8,475 bases of DNA, from positions 1-8,475 of the forward strand of contig JANQHU010000305.1 in the NCBI GenBank assembly GCA_028282485.1, read 5' to 3'. The notes beneath the pieces are model-generated. The model saw nothing but the letters and a program-made list of their open reading frames with translations, searched no databases and was not told the DNA's origin. Every line of letters starts with the position of its first letter. The first letter of the stretch is position 1. Below are positions 1 through 6,504 of the stretch, in pieces. The DNA comes from Bacillota bacterium (GTDB lineage: Bacteria; Bacillota; UBA4882; UBA8346). A program made the position numbers and the translations under genes.

Positions 1-113
1 AAACCAACCACTATTACTAACATAAAAATTAATCCCGGATCAAAACCCTTAACCTGAGTAGCATTAGCCGCTTCGGTAGCAGTGGCAGTCGCTGCAGCAA
101 TTAATAAATTCAT
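1..113 (-). CDS. yajC: Preprotein translocase subunit YajC, N-terminal part (cut by window edge)
   Basis: The minus-strand ATG at 113-111 follows a strong Shine-Dalgarno (GGGGGTGG, 128-121). Thirty-seven codons are visible: a short Ala/Thr-rich lead, then GFDPGLIFMLVIVVGF, the beginning of a hydrophobic segment. YajC is a small single-span inner-membrane protein that associates with SecDF and the SecYEG translocon. An Ala/Thr-rich N-terminus running straight into the membrane segment is usual for Firmicute YajC. The visible sequence alone is too short to prove the family. The call rests mainly on position: it lies 63 bp downstream of tgt on the same strand, and tgt-yajC(-secD-secF) is a widespread gene order. 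The two genes are probably co-transcribed, as I see no terminator between them. Confidence 0.75.
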   Translation of the reverse strand, partial: MNLLIAAATATATEAANATQVKGFDPGLIFMLVIVVG

Positions 114-176
114 TCTTTGTCCACCCCCTTTTTTCTTTCAAAGTCTATTCATTCGACAAATAACAACATTTTCCTT

Positions 177-1313
177 TCAAACAGTTCCATATAACCGAAA
201 AAACTCCGTTTTCCGTTCATAAAAGGTATTTGTCCGCAAACCTTCTTTTATTATATCCATTGTTTTCTTTAAAAAGAACAAATTATGATAAGTTAATAAA
301 TGAGCGCCTAAAATCTCCCCCGCTTTAAATAAATGCCTTAAATAGGCCTTTGTATATTGAGTGCAGACCCGACAAGAACAATTGGGATCCAAAGATGTAA
401 AATCCCGAGCATATTTAGCATCCCGGACAATTATCCTTCCTAAAGAAGTTAAAGCCGTTCCGTTTCGAGCAATACGCGTCGGAAAAACGCAGTCAAACAT
501 ATCAATTCCCCGTTCTACCCCCTCCCACAGGGCATCCGGCGATCCAACTCCCATTAAATAACGGGGCTTATTTTGGGGCAAACCTGGCACTGTATAATCA
601 AGGACCTGATACATCACCTCTTTCGGTTCGCCTACACTTAAGCCGCCAATGGCATAGCCAGGAAAATCCAGAGAAGCTAAAACCCGGGCACTCTCTTCAC
701 GCAAATCTTGGTAAGCGACCCCCTGCACAATCGCAAATAATTTTTGCCACGGATGTTGATGAGCGGCTAGGCACCGCTCGGCCCAACGATTAGTTCGTTC
801 CATGGCCTCTTTAGCCCTTTGGTAATCGGAGAGATAGGGCAAACAAACGTCAAAAACCATGGCAATATCAGCACCTAATCCCATTTCAATCTCCATTACT
901 TTCTCCGGGGTAAACAGGTGCTTCGAGCCATCAATATGAGAACGGAAATGAACTCCTGCCTCGGTAATTTTATTGAGTTTAGCTAAGCTAAATACCTGAA
1001 ATCCGCCACTATCGGTAAGAAGGGAGTTATTCCAGTTGATAAACCGATGTAACCCACCTCCGGCGGCAACCACATCCATGCCTGGGCGTAAATAAAGATG
1101 ATAGGTATTACTTAAAATCAGCTGAAAACCAATTTCCTTCAAATCATCTACAGTTAAAGCTTTCACCGTTCCTTGGGTACCTACCGGCATAAAAACCGGT
1201 GTTTCCACCTGATTATGATGCGTGGTCATCATTCCCAAGCGCCCCTGATTTTCGTTAGATTCTTTTTCTACAACAAAATTCAAATTATCACACTCCACAT
1301 GCAAAGCTTCCAC
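177..1313 (-). CDS. tgt: Queuine/preQ1 tRNA-guanine transglycosylase (Tgt)
   Basis: Tgt exchanges guanine at wobble position 34 of GUN-anticodon tRNAs (Asp, Asn, His, Tyr) for preQ1, the committed tRNA step of queuosine synthesis. It is a cytoplasmic TIM-barrel enzyme. Full length (378 aa) with family motifs: ETPVFMPVGTQGTVK near residue 37, LTDSGGFQVFS with the general acid/base Asp101, base-contacting Asp155 and Gln197, GGLSVGEP at 223-230, GIDMFDCVFPTR with the nucleophile Asp274, and the zinc site Cys312, Cys314, Cys317 and His343. One oddity is FDVC at 154-157, where bacterial enzymes nearly always read FDEC. The start is uncertain. The upstream-most codon is GTG at 1313, directly after an in-frame stop and with only a weak AGG. 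A TTG at 1283 lies 9 nt after TGGAG and gives a more typical N-terminus. A TATACT (-10-like) sits at 1342-1337, without a good -35. Confidence 0.97.
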   Translation of the reverse strand: MEALHVECDNLNFVVEKESNENQGRLGMMTTHHNQVETPVFMPVGTQGTVKALTVDDLKEIGFQLILSNTYHLYLRPGMDVVAAGGGLHRFINWNNSLLTDSGGFQVFSLAKLNKITEAGVHFRSHIDGSKHLFTPEKVMEIEMGLGADIAMVFDVCLPYLSDYQRAKEAMERTNRWAERCLAAHQHPWQKLFAIVQGVAYQDLREESARVLASLDFPGYAIGGLSVGEPKEVMYQVLDYTVPGLPQNKPRYLMGVGSPDALWEGVERGIDMFDCVFPTRIARNGTALTSLGRIIVRDAKYARDFTSLDPNCSCRVCTQYTKAYLRHLFKAGEILGAHLLTYHNLFFLKKTMDIIKEGLRTNTFYERKTEFFRLYGTV

Positions 1314-1532
1314 TTAAACCTAAGTTAATCTTTTTAAGTATATCGAAAAATAACTAAAATAAAAAGGCTAATTCAAAAAAATTTTTTTTACTCATTTAAA
1401 GTTAAGCAAAAATCCCAATTGAAAAATATACTAAAATTAGCAGGAAGATTTTTTGTTTTGTTGAATAACTCATATGGTCAATTAAAAGTAATTTTATGTC
1501 TTTTATTTAAAAATAAGGGGGAATTATTTAGG

Positions 1533-2129
1533 ATGGATTTTAGTAAAATCGAGCAGAGTATTAACCTATACAAAAATAACTTTGGAGTATTGTTTTTAGC
1601 TGGTTTAATCGTCTACTTACTTTCTGGTTTATCCCTTGGTATTCTACTTGGACCCTTGCTAGCCGGAATGATAGTTTTAGTGATTAAATTAGTAAATAAC
1701 GAAAAAGCGGAAGCTGGAGATGTTTTTAATCAATTCAACAAATTTACCCCTACTTTTTTAGTAGGATTGTTTTGTTTTTTAGCTTTTATTCTAGTTTATG
1801 GATTCACCCTTTTGTTGAGTAATCTACCTTTTATCGGCTTTCTCTTTGGCATTCTTCCTTTTCTCGTCATTTTGGTTCTGATCCCTGCGTTAAGTACAAT
1901 CTTATTTTTATCAATTGCCCTAATTATTGATAAGAATTTAGATTATATGGAGGCCATTAAACAAAGTTTCGACTATATTCAAAAAGCACCCCAGCTCTTA
2001 CTTTATACCTTTATAGTCAGCCTTCTGAGTGGTCTCGGTGGTATCCTCTGTGGTATTGGGTTCTTTTTAACCGCCCCTCTATTACCAATTGCTATGACTT
2101 TGATTTATCTGGATCTTACTCGCAACTAA
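1533..2129 (+). CDS. Uncharacterised polytopic membrane protein (198 aa)
   Basis: I chose the ATG at 1533 because AGGGGG (1516-1521) lies 11 nt upstream. The frame is open back to a TTG at 1419, but that adds 38 residues with no ribosome binding site. The protein is almost wholly hydrophobic, with about five or six membrane spans (roughly residues 17-32, 34-53, 73-95, 98-133 as one or two, and 155-190 as two). Its pattern is of a widespread uncharacterised bacterial membrane family: a GPLLAG turn near 40-45, a cytoplasmic loop with NNEKAEAGDVFNQF near 55-68, then DKNLDYMEAIKQSF before the last hydrophobic block containing LCGIGFFLTAPL. I cannot assign the exact Pfam family or a function. It is divergent from tgt, and an imperfect hairpin follows it, so it may be monocistronic. 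Confidence 0.85.
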   Translation: MDFSKIEQSINLYKNNFGVLFLAGLIVYLLSGLSLGILLGPLLAGMIVLVIKLVNNEKAEAGDVFNQFNKFTPTFLVGLFCFLAFILVYGFTLLLSNLPFIGFLFGILPFLVILVLIPALSTILFLSIALIIDKNLDYMEAIKQSFDYIQKAPQLLLYTFIVSLLSGLGGILCGIGFFLTAPLLPIAMTLIYLDLTRN

Positions 2130-2166
2130 CTGTTTTTTTGTTTACTAAAAAAGAAAATTTTTGAAG

Positions 2167-2220
2167 AAAGAGTTCCTGAAGTCTTAAAAAGTCTTTTTCG
2201 GTACTCTTTTCTTTCTTTCA
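2167..2220 (+). terminator. Probable weak rho-independent terminator after the membrane protein
   Basis: AAAGAGTTCC (2167-2176) pairs with GGTACTCTTT (2200-2209), a 10-bp stem with one mismatch and a long loop. The loop itself holds a second small palindrome, AAAAAGTCTTTTT. A pyrimidine, T-rich tail follows. It sits about 40 bp after the stop at 2129. The stem is imperfect and the tail is interrupted by C, so this is tentative. Confidence 0.4.
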
Positions 2221-2340
2221 ACTTTCAATAAAAGATATTTCGGGAGATTATAATAAAGAATTTCCCTCAAATGAACGAAACATTAGTATAAAACAACAAC
2301 TCATTAAAAGCATTTAGGTTAAAATCTATAGGAGCGGATC

Positions 2341-3321
2341 ATGATTAATAATTCAAAAATAATCTGCCCTCACTGTGAAGGAACCGGGTTTTGCCGCCCA
2401 TCCCACAATCAAGCCGGTTGTAGTCATTGCATTGCTGATTTCCGCAAGTCCCAACCTCGAACCGAAGTTCCTTTGGTTTTAATACCTTGTGCTTTTTGTC
2501 AAGGTACAGGGGTTATTGATCGTACCATTAAAGAATCTGCCGTCCCGAAGCCCGATTTTAACGCCATTGTCTTACCAATCGATGAATTAGAAAAAACAAT
2601 TGTTAACGATTCCATCCAGATCGAGAGCACTTCTGATCAATCTACAATACTCCGCCGTCCGGTAGCTAAACCCATTAGTTTATTGATAACTTTTTCGTTA
2701 ACTCTTTTTTTAATCTGCTTTTTGTTACTATGTTGCAACCTCCTTTCCATTCCGCAAATTAAATTATTTTTTATTTCCACCGACTTACTGATTTGGTTAA
2801 TTACTTGTTATCTCTTGATTCCCTTTTTTTATTCCAATAGTCATTTGGAAACCAAAGTTCAATTACCATCCCCCGGGGAGGATCACTTATACAAAATTAT
2901 TTTTAAAAACCCCTTTATTTTTTATATAGTAACTTCGGTGATTATCTGTGGTTCGTTATTCTTCTTTTCGTTAAAGAATACCTTAACAACTTCTTTGAAT
3001 AGTCAACTTTTTTTACTGCCAGCCTTTTTTTTACTAATTATTTTATTTGTATTTATAATTGAAAATTATCAAAAAAGGGCTGACCTTACTTTGCGAATCA
3101 GCTCTTTAATCTACGTGACTGTTTTAACTATTAGTCATCTAATGTATTGCCGGATCGCGATCCCTAATTTTTGGAGTAATGAACTACTCTTCTTAATCAT
3201 TAACGGGATCATCGGAACGGTTCTCTCCATAATCCTTATCATTATCCCCACTTTTAGCTCGGAAAGAATTATCACTTTAAATAATTCTTTAAAAAACAAA
3301 TCCGGACCACCTGCATTATAA
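2341..3321 (+). CDS. DnaJ-like cysteine-rich (zinc-binding) N-terminus fused to six-span membrane domain
   Basis: The start ATG follows GGAG (2331-2334) by 6 nt. The first 60 residues carry three CxxC pairs: Cys9/Cys12 within CPHCEGTG, Cys27/Cys30 within CSHC, and Cys50/Cys53 within CAFCQGTG; Cys18 is an extra cysteine. CxxCxGTG is the repeat of the DnaJ central zinc domain, so a zinc-binding fold is likely, but there is no J domain and only two full repeats. A polar linker (about 60-110) leads to about six membrane spans near 112-134, 143-164, 190-211, 222-240, 253-272 and 282-303, and a short basic tail. The cysteine head is probably cytoplasmic. I do not recognise the membrane part and assign no function. 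It may be a disulfide/zinc chaperone-like or sensory membrane protein; this is inference only. A TATAAT lies at 2249-2254 without a clear -35. Confidence 0.85.
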   Translation: MINNSKIICPHCEGTGFCRPSHNQAGCSHCIADFRKSQPRTEVPLVLIPCAFCQGTGVIDRTIKESAVPKPDFNAIVLPIDELEKTIVNDSIQIESTSDQSTILRRPVAKPISLLITFSLTLFLICFLLLCCNLLSIPQIKLFFISTDLLIWLITCYLLIPFFYSNSHLETKVQLPSPGEDHLYKIIFKNPFIFYIVTSVIICGSLFFFSLKNTLTTSLNSQLFLLPAFFLLIILFVFIIENYQKRADLTLRISSLIYVTVLTISHLMYCRIAIPNFWSNELLFLIINGIIGTVLSIILIIIPTFSSERIITLNNSLKNKSGPPAL

Positions 3322-3419
3322 TAGTTTAAATTTAGGATACTTTTTTATTTAGTATTTTGGTTTTTTATAAAAACAGCCTAACATTTTGTAGTTTTTAAAA
3401 TAATTGTGATATTTTTTAA

Positions 3420-3450
3420 TAATAATCTTTTTTTATCAAAAAGACTATTA
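3420..3450. repeat. Inverted repeat (13-bp arms, one mismatch) before the ypiB-like gene
   Basis: TAATAATCTTTTT (3420-3432) and AAAAAGACTATTA (3438-3450) pair with one mismatch around a 5-nt spacer. No T-run follows on either strand, so it is not a standard terminator. It lies about 70 bp before the ypiB-like start and could be an operator or a leader hairpin. The sequence is AT-rich, which raises the chance of coincidence. Confidence 0.5.
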
Positions 3451-3519
3451 GTATCTATCCAATTTATGCCGATTAAATATATATAAACAAACTATATATA
3501 CAGAATTTAGGTGATAGTA

Positions 3520-4065
3520 ATGACAAAAAAAACAGTTAGTCTTTCGGCCAAAAGAAATTTTCTTTTATGGTTTGCGGAAACTCATGTTTTTGATTTGCCT
3601 AGCTCTAAACAAATTCTTTTTAAAATAATTGATCATGAAGAACTCTTAACAAAAATCCACTTAATATTTAATGGACCTTATCCTCTTCCTTTATTAGTCG
3701 TCTCTGCCTCTAACACTGGTATGCCTTCTTTACTGTTAAAAACAGTTGAAAAGACCTACCGTGACTTTCAACAAATCTGGGAGTATATCAATAAAATTGA
3801 TTCTGATGAACTCATTTATTTAACCCTTTATTTTTGTGAACGCAATAATTGTGAACTTTATCAAACTGTTTCCGAAGATAAAAAACTAATCTTAGAACCA
3901 AATACCGTTAAAGAAAACGTTATTGATTTTGAGCTTTCTTTATGGAACGAAGCTTTTCGCCAACAAGACCAAAAGTCAGAAATAATGCAGCAAATTGATT
4001 ATGCCTTAGACACGGGAAACAAAAAAAAATTTCGTCATTTAGTAAAAAAACTTAAAAAATTTTAA
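3520..4065 (+). CDS. ypiB: YpiB/ReoY-family protein (UPF0302 + IDEAL-like C-terminus)
   Basis: The ATG at 3520 (181 aa) is preferred to the in-frame GTG at 3511, because the GTG lies inside the ribosome binding site AGGTGAT. The layout matches Bacillus YpiB (about 179 aa): an N-terminal segment VSLSAKRNFLLWF then HEELLTKIHLI (residues 6-50), a middle beta-rich part with YLTLYF, and a C-terminal helix IMQQIDYALDTGNKKKFRHL (155-174), which resembles the IDEAL domain. In Listeria the orthologue ReoY acts with ReoM to promote ClpCP degradation of MurA, the first enzyme of peptidoglycan precursor synthesis. That role here is inferred from family only. Sequence similarity is by recalled pattern, not alignment. 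murC lies two genes away on the other strand, a suggestive but weak context. The protein is lysine-rich at its C-terminus. Confidence 0.7.
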   Translation: MTKKTVSLSAKRNFLLWFAETHVFDLPSSKQILFKIIDHEELLTKIHLIFNGPYPLPLLVVSASNTGMPSLLLKTVEKTYRDFQQIWEYINKIDSDELIYLTLYFCERNNCELYQTVSEDKKLILEPNTVKENVIDFELSLWNEAFRQQDQKSEIMQQIDYALDTGNKKKFRHLVKKLKKF

Positions 4066-4496
4066 ATTACCCTTATTCCTCAAACTAGACCACTTATCTT
4101 AAAAGAAGCCTATTAATTTATTTTTTATTTACAAAAAATCTCTTGATTTTTTTTTTATTTGTTTTATAATATCTTTATGACATTTATTTCTTTTCTTTGT
4201 AAAGTCTAATTTTTTTCAACTTGCCGAAACACTTTATATTTTTTTTAAACATACATTTTAATGCCCAACCTAACTATAATGGTTATATTCGTAAAGTTAA
4301 TAAATTTGTAATTTTTATAACATGTAATTTTAACATTAATGAAATATAATATAATCAGAATTACTTTTTAGATGTCAAGCAAGATATTATAGGACCATTT
4401 AAAACCATCAAAAATGATTATCTTTTTATAAATTATTATTTTTTTGCAATAAAGGTTGGATAATTGTTATTAAAAATACGTGGGGGTGTGTATTTT
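4066..4496. other. 431-bp very AT-rich intergenic stretch
   Basis: I find no convincing gene on either strand; the open frames are at most a few codons long and lack ribosome binding sites. It contains one good plus-strand promoter (4143-4170), a second TATAATATAAT run (4345-4355) without a good -35, and a loose direct repeat (GTAATTTTTATAACAT at 4308-4323, GTAATTTTAACAT at 4324-4336). If the 4143 promoter drives the next gene, its mRNA leader would be about 320 nt long. Confidence 0.6.
4143..4170 (+). promoter_or_regulatory. Candidate sigma-A promoter
   Basis: TTGATT (4143-4148) and a perfect TATAAT (4165-4170) are separated by 16 bp inside a T-rich stretch. It points to the gene at 4497, or to a separate short transcript. 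The AT-rich background lowers the weight of the match. Confidence 0.45.
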
Positions 4497-4829
4497 ATGG
4501 CTTTTATAAAATATCGAAAAGATAAGCCAAAAAAAGGGATCTCATCGAAGACTATTGGGATTACTCAAAGGGGACGTTTTGCCTTTTATAAACCGGTTTT
4601 TGAAAAATTTCTAAGTGACGCTTTATTTGTAGAACTTTTTTATGATCCGGAAAATAATCAAATCGGAATTAAACCTGTCAAAGAAAATACAACTGATTCT
4701 TTCCGCATTCAAGGTAAAACCACCAAAATGATTGTCGCCAAAAAGTTTCTGAATCGTTTTAATATTCCCATTGAGGATCGGCGCTATGATTTTACCTTTG
4801 AAAATGGGATGCTAATTGTGCAAATTTAA
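4497..4829 (+). CDS. Uncharacterised 110-aa protein, probable duplicated AbrB-like half-barrels
   Basis: The ATG at 4497 follows a GGGGGTG Shine-Dalgarno near 4482-4488; an in-frame TTG at 4464 has no such site. After a basic head (KYRKDKPKKG), residues 19-60 read ITQRGRFAFYKPVFEKFLSD (22-41), then VELFYDPENNQIGIKP (45-60). Strand, short helix and a beta-hairpin of the form YDPxxNxIGIKP resemble SpoVT/AbrB-type swapped-hairpin proteins. Residues 69-110 repeat the plan: FRIQGKTTKMIVAKKFLNRF, then YDFTFENGMLIVQI. This suggests two half-barrel units in a single chain, so the protein might fold alone rather than as a dimer. DNA binding is possible given the basic head but unproven, and the family is not certain. 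It ends at the strong terminator 4831-4872 and is convergent with murC. Confidence 0.8.
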   Translation: MAFIKYRKDKPKKGISSKTIGITQRGRFAFYKPVFEKFLSDALFVELFYDPENNQIGIKPVKENTTDSFRIQGKTTKMIVAKKFLNRFNIPIEDRRYDFTFENGMLIVQI

Positions 4830-4830
4830 A

Positions 4831-4873
4831 AAAATCCCCTCCGTAGCATTTAACTGCGACGGAGGGGATTTTT
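4831..4873. terminator. Strong bidirectional rho-independent terminator
   Basis: A perfect 14-bp inverted repeat, AAAATCCCCTCCGT (4831-4844) with ACGGAGGGGATTTT (4859-4872), flanks a 14-nt loop. It has a T-run on one strand and A-run on the other, so it can stop both the 4497-4829 gene and convergent murC (stop at 4885). Confidence 0.95.
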
Positions 4874-4884
4874 ATTATTAGCTT

Positions 4885-6240
4885 TTATTTAACCAATTGC
4901 TCTCCGACTTTAAATATATTTCCGGCACCCATGGTAATTAATAAATCATTTGGCCTTAACTCCTCTTTTAGTTTATCAATAATTAGATCAAATTCACCTA
5001 GATAGCGAACATCTTGATGGTATGTACTAGTTAATTCGGCTAATATCTTACTTGAGATGTCTCCGGGATCTTTTTCTCGGGCGGCATAAATATCTGCTAA
5101 GATCAGGATGTCAGCCCCATTAAAAGATTGGGCAAATTCTTCTTTTAAATGCTTGGTTCTACTGTACAAATGTGGTTGAAAGACACATATGGTCCGTCCG
5201 AAAGGAGCTTCCCGGGCCGCCGCTAAGGTTTTCTTGACAGCTTCCGGATGATGGGCATAATCATCTATAACTAATGCTTGATTATAATAGCCCTTAATTT
5301 CAAAACGCCGCCGGACTCCGGTAAACTCAGCCACTGTTTTTAAAGCAGTCTTTAAGTTTACTCCTAACTCATGAGCAATTACTACTGCTCCTAGGGCATT
5401 TTGCAGGTTATGGTGACCAGGCACCTTTAACCTAAGCTGATCCACTTTTTGCCCTTGATGCTTTAAGTCAGCCACAATTCCTAAAGAGCCTTCTGGTGAG
5501 TGACGAATATTGGTAAGAGACCAATCAAAACTCGCATCATATCCAAAAGTAATTAATCTCCCTTTATAGATTTTTTGCAGTTCTTGAATATTAGGATCAT
5601 CTCCCCAAACAATCAAAACTCCTTCCTCTGGCAATAACTCGATAAAATCCTGAAAAGTTTTAATTACGTCATTTAAAGTAGGAAAGCAATCGGGATGATC
5701 CCAGTCAATATTAGTAATTAATTCAATCTTTGGCTTTAAATTCAAAAAGGAACGCCGAAACTCACAGGCTTCCACCACCATATAGGGAGATTTTCCGGTG
5801 CGGTGGTTGCCGTCAAAAGCGCTAACCTCCCCCCCAATCAGAACCGTCGGATCGATTCCCCCGGCGGTTAAAATAAGTGAAGTCATCGCTGAAGTAGTTG
5901 TTTTACCATGGGTTCCGGCAATCGCAATGCCGACACCAACTTCTTCCATCAGCCTTCCCAATAAGACGGCTCCTTCAATTAACGGAATTTTTAATTTTTT
6001 AGCTTCAATTACCTCGACATTCTCTTCTCCCACCGCATTAGTATAAACCACTTGGTCGGCACCGTGAACATTTTCGGCATGATGGCCTAAAGAGACCTTT
6101 ATTCCCTTTTGTACTAGTCCATTGATCAGCTTCGACTCCGTAGTATCCGAGCCTGATATCTGAAAACCACGCTCATAATATAGTTTGGCCAGAGCACTTA
6201 ACCGCGCCCCGCCAATTCCTACAAAATGAAGATGCTTCAT
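4885..6240 (-). CDS. murC: UDP-N-acetylmuramate--L-alanine ligase (MurC)
   Basis: MurC joins L-Ala to UDP-MurNAc using ATP, the first amino-acid addition of cytoplasmic peptidoglycan precursor synthesis. It is full length at 451 aa. Visible motifs: an N-terminal Rossmann loop GIGGARLSALA (8-18) followed by GSD (30-32), the ATP P-loop GTHGKTTT (109-116), EACEFRRSFL (157-166), TNIDWDH (176-182), the hinge-region GVRRRFE (308-314), DDYAHHP (326-332), FQPHLYSRTK (354-363) and GAGNI near the end. EACE-type wording is shared with clostridial MurC rather than the proteobacterial EADES form. The Rossmann loop is unusual: MurC normally has GIGGxGMS or GIGGxSMS, here GARLS. The ATG at 6240 follows GAGAGGAG by about 10 nt. 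It has its own promoter (6352-6324) and ends at a shared terminator, so it is probably a single-gene transcript. Confidence 0.97.
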   Translation of the reverse strand: MKHLHFVGIGGARLSALAKLYYERGFQISGSDTTESKLINGLVQKGIKVSLGHHAENVHGADQVVYTNAVGEENVEVIEAKKLKIPLIEGAVLLGRLMEEVGVGIAIAGTHGKTTTSAMTSLILTAGGIDPTVLIGGEVSAFDGNHRTGKSPYMVVEACEFRRSFLNLKPKIELITNIDWDHPDCFPTLNDVIKTFQDFIELLPEEGVLIVWGDDPNIQELQKIYKGRLITFGYDASFDWSLTNIRHSPEGSLGIVADLKHQGQKVDQLRLKVPGHHNLQNALGAVVIAHELGVNLKTALKTVAEFTGVRRRFEIKGYYNQALVIDDYAHHPEAVKKTLAAAREAPFGRTICVFQPHLYSRTKHLKEEFAQSFNGADILILADIYAAREKDPGDISSKILAELTSTYHQDVRYLGEFDLIIDKLKEELRPNDLLITMGAGNIFKVGEQLVK

Positions 6241-6323
6241 TTTGAAATAGCTCCTCTCAAATCGTTAATGATCCGGCTTTATTTTTTAAAAAATCTACTA
6301 TATATTTTAAAAAAATTGTTGCT

Positions 6324-6352
6324 TATATATTGTTATTTCTACTTTTTTTCAA
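6324..6352 (-). promoter_or_regulatory. Sigma-A promoter of murC
   Basis: On the minus strand TTGAAA (6352-6347) and TATATA (6329-6324) are 17 bp apart, a near-consensus housekeeping promoter. It is about 80 bp upstream of the murC ATG. Confidence 0.7.
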
Positions 6353-6410
6353 TATTTCCTTTTAAAAATTTATGATATATAGTATAGTGATAATACTACT
6401 AAAAAGTTAT

Positions 6411-6440
6411 TTATATTTTTTTGCGAAACAGGTAATAGTA
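6411..6440 (+). promoter_or_regulatory. Candidate forespore (sigma-F-like) promoter of sspF
   Basis: GGTAATAGTA (6431-6440) fits the sigma-F -10 pattern GGnnAnAnTR at every fixed position. TTATA (6411-6415) fits the -35 GYATA at four of five, with a 15-bp spacer. No clear sigma-G (CATnnTA-type) element was seen. Transcription would begin near 6447, just before the palindrome. A spore-specific promoter is expected for this gene. Confidence 0.45.
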
Positions 6441-6450
6441 AGAAAGCAAG

Positions 6451-6490
6451 GATCTTTTCTTAAGCTAGGTTAACCTGCTTAAAGTAGATC
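6451..6490. repeat. 40-bp imperfect palindrome immediately before the sspF ribosome binding site
   Basis: GATCT, TTAAGC and AGGTT on the left are mirrored by AACCT, GCTTAA and AGATC on the right. The centre AGGTTAACCT (6467-6476) is a perfect palindrome, with one bulged T (6466) and a small internal mismatch. In the mRNA it would form a long hairpin ending 3 nt before GGGAGG. It could stabilise the transcript, tune translation, or be an operator. Confidence 0.7.
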
Positions 6491-6504
6491 TTTGGGAGGT
6501 GAAA

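Noticed and set aside
361..561. 66-codon plus-strand open frame
   Set aside because: Lies antisense within tgt, whose motifs are unmistakable; its translation has no family features.
1375..1389. A7T8 run between tgt and the membrane protein gene
   Set aside because: Could be a bent promoter-upstream element, but such runs are expected in DNA this AT-rich.
1419..1532. 38-residue N-terminal extension of the membrane protein from TTG at 1419
   Set aside because: No ribosome binding site at the TTG, whereas the ATG at 1533 has AGGGGG upstream and begins where the family pattern begins.
3336..3374. Weak hairpins after the cysteine-rich membrane gene (ATACT/AGTAT and GTTTTT/AAAAAC)
   Set aside because: Short, AT-only or wobble-containing stems; not distinguishable from background, so not called as a terminator.
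3478..3510. TATATA inverted pair before the ypiB-like gene
   Set aside because: Low-complexity AT alternation; no independent evidence of an operator or promoter -35.
5798..6046. 82-codon plus-strand open frame
   Set aside because: Antisense shadow of murC covering the P-loop region; low-complexity Pro/Ser/Val translation and no ribosome binding site of note.
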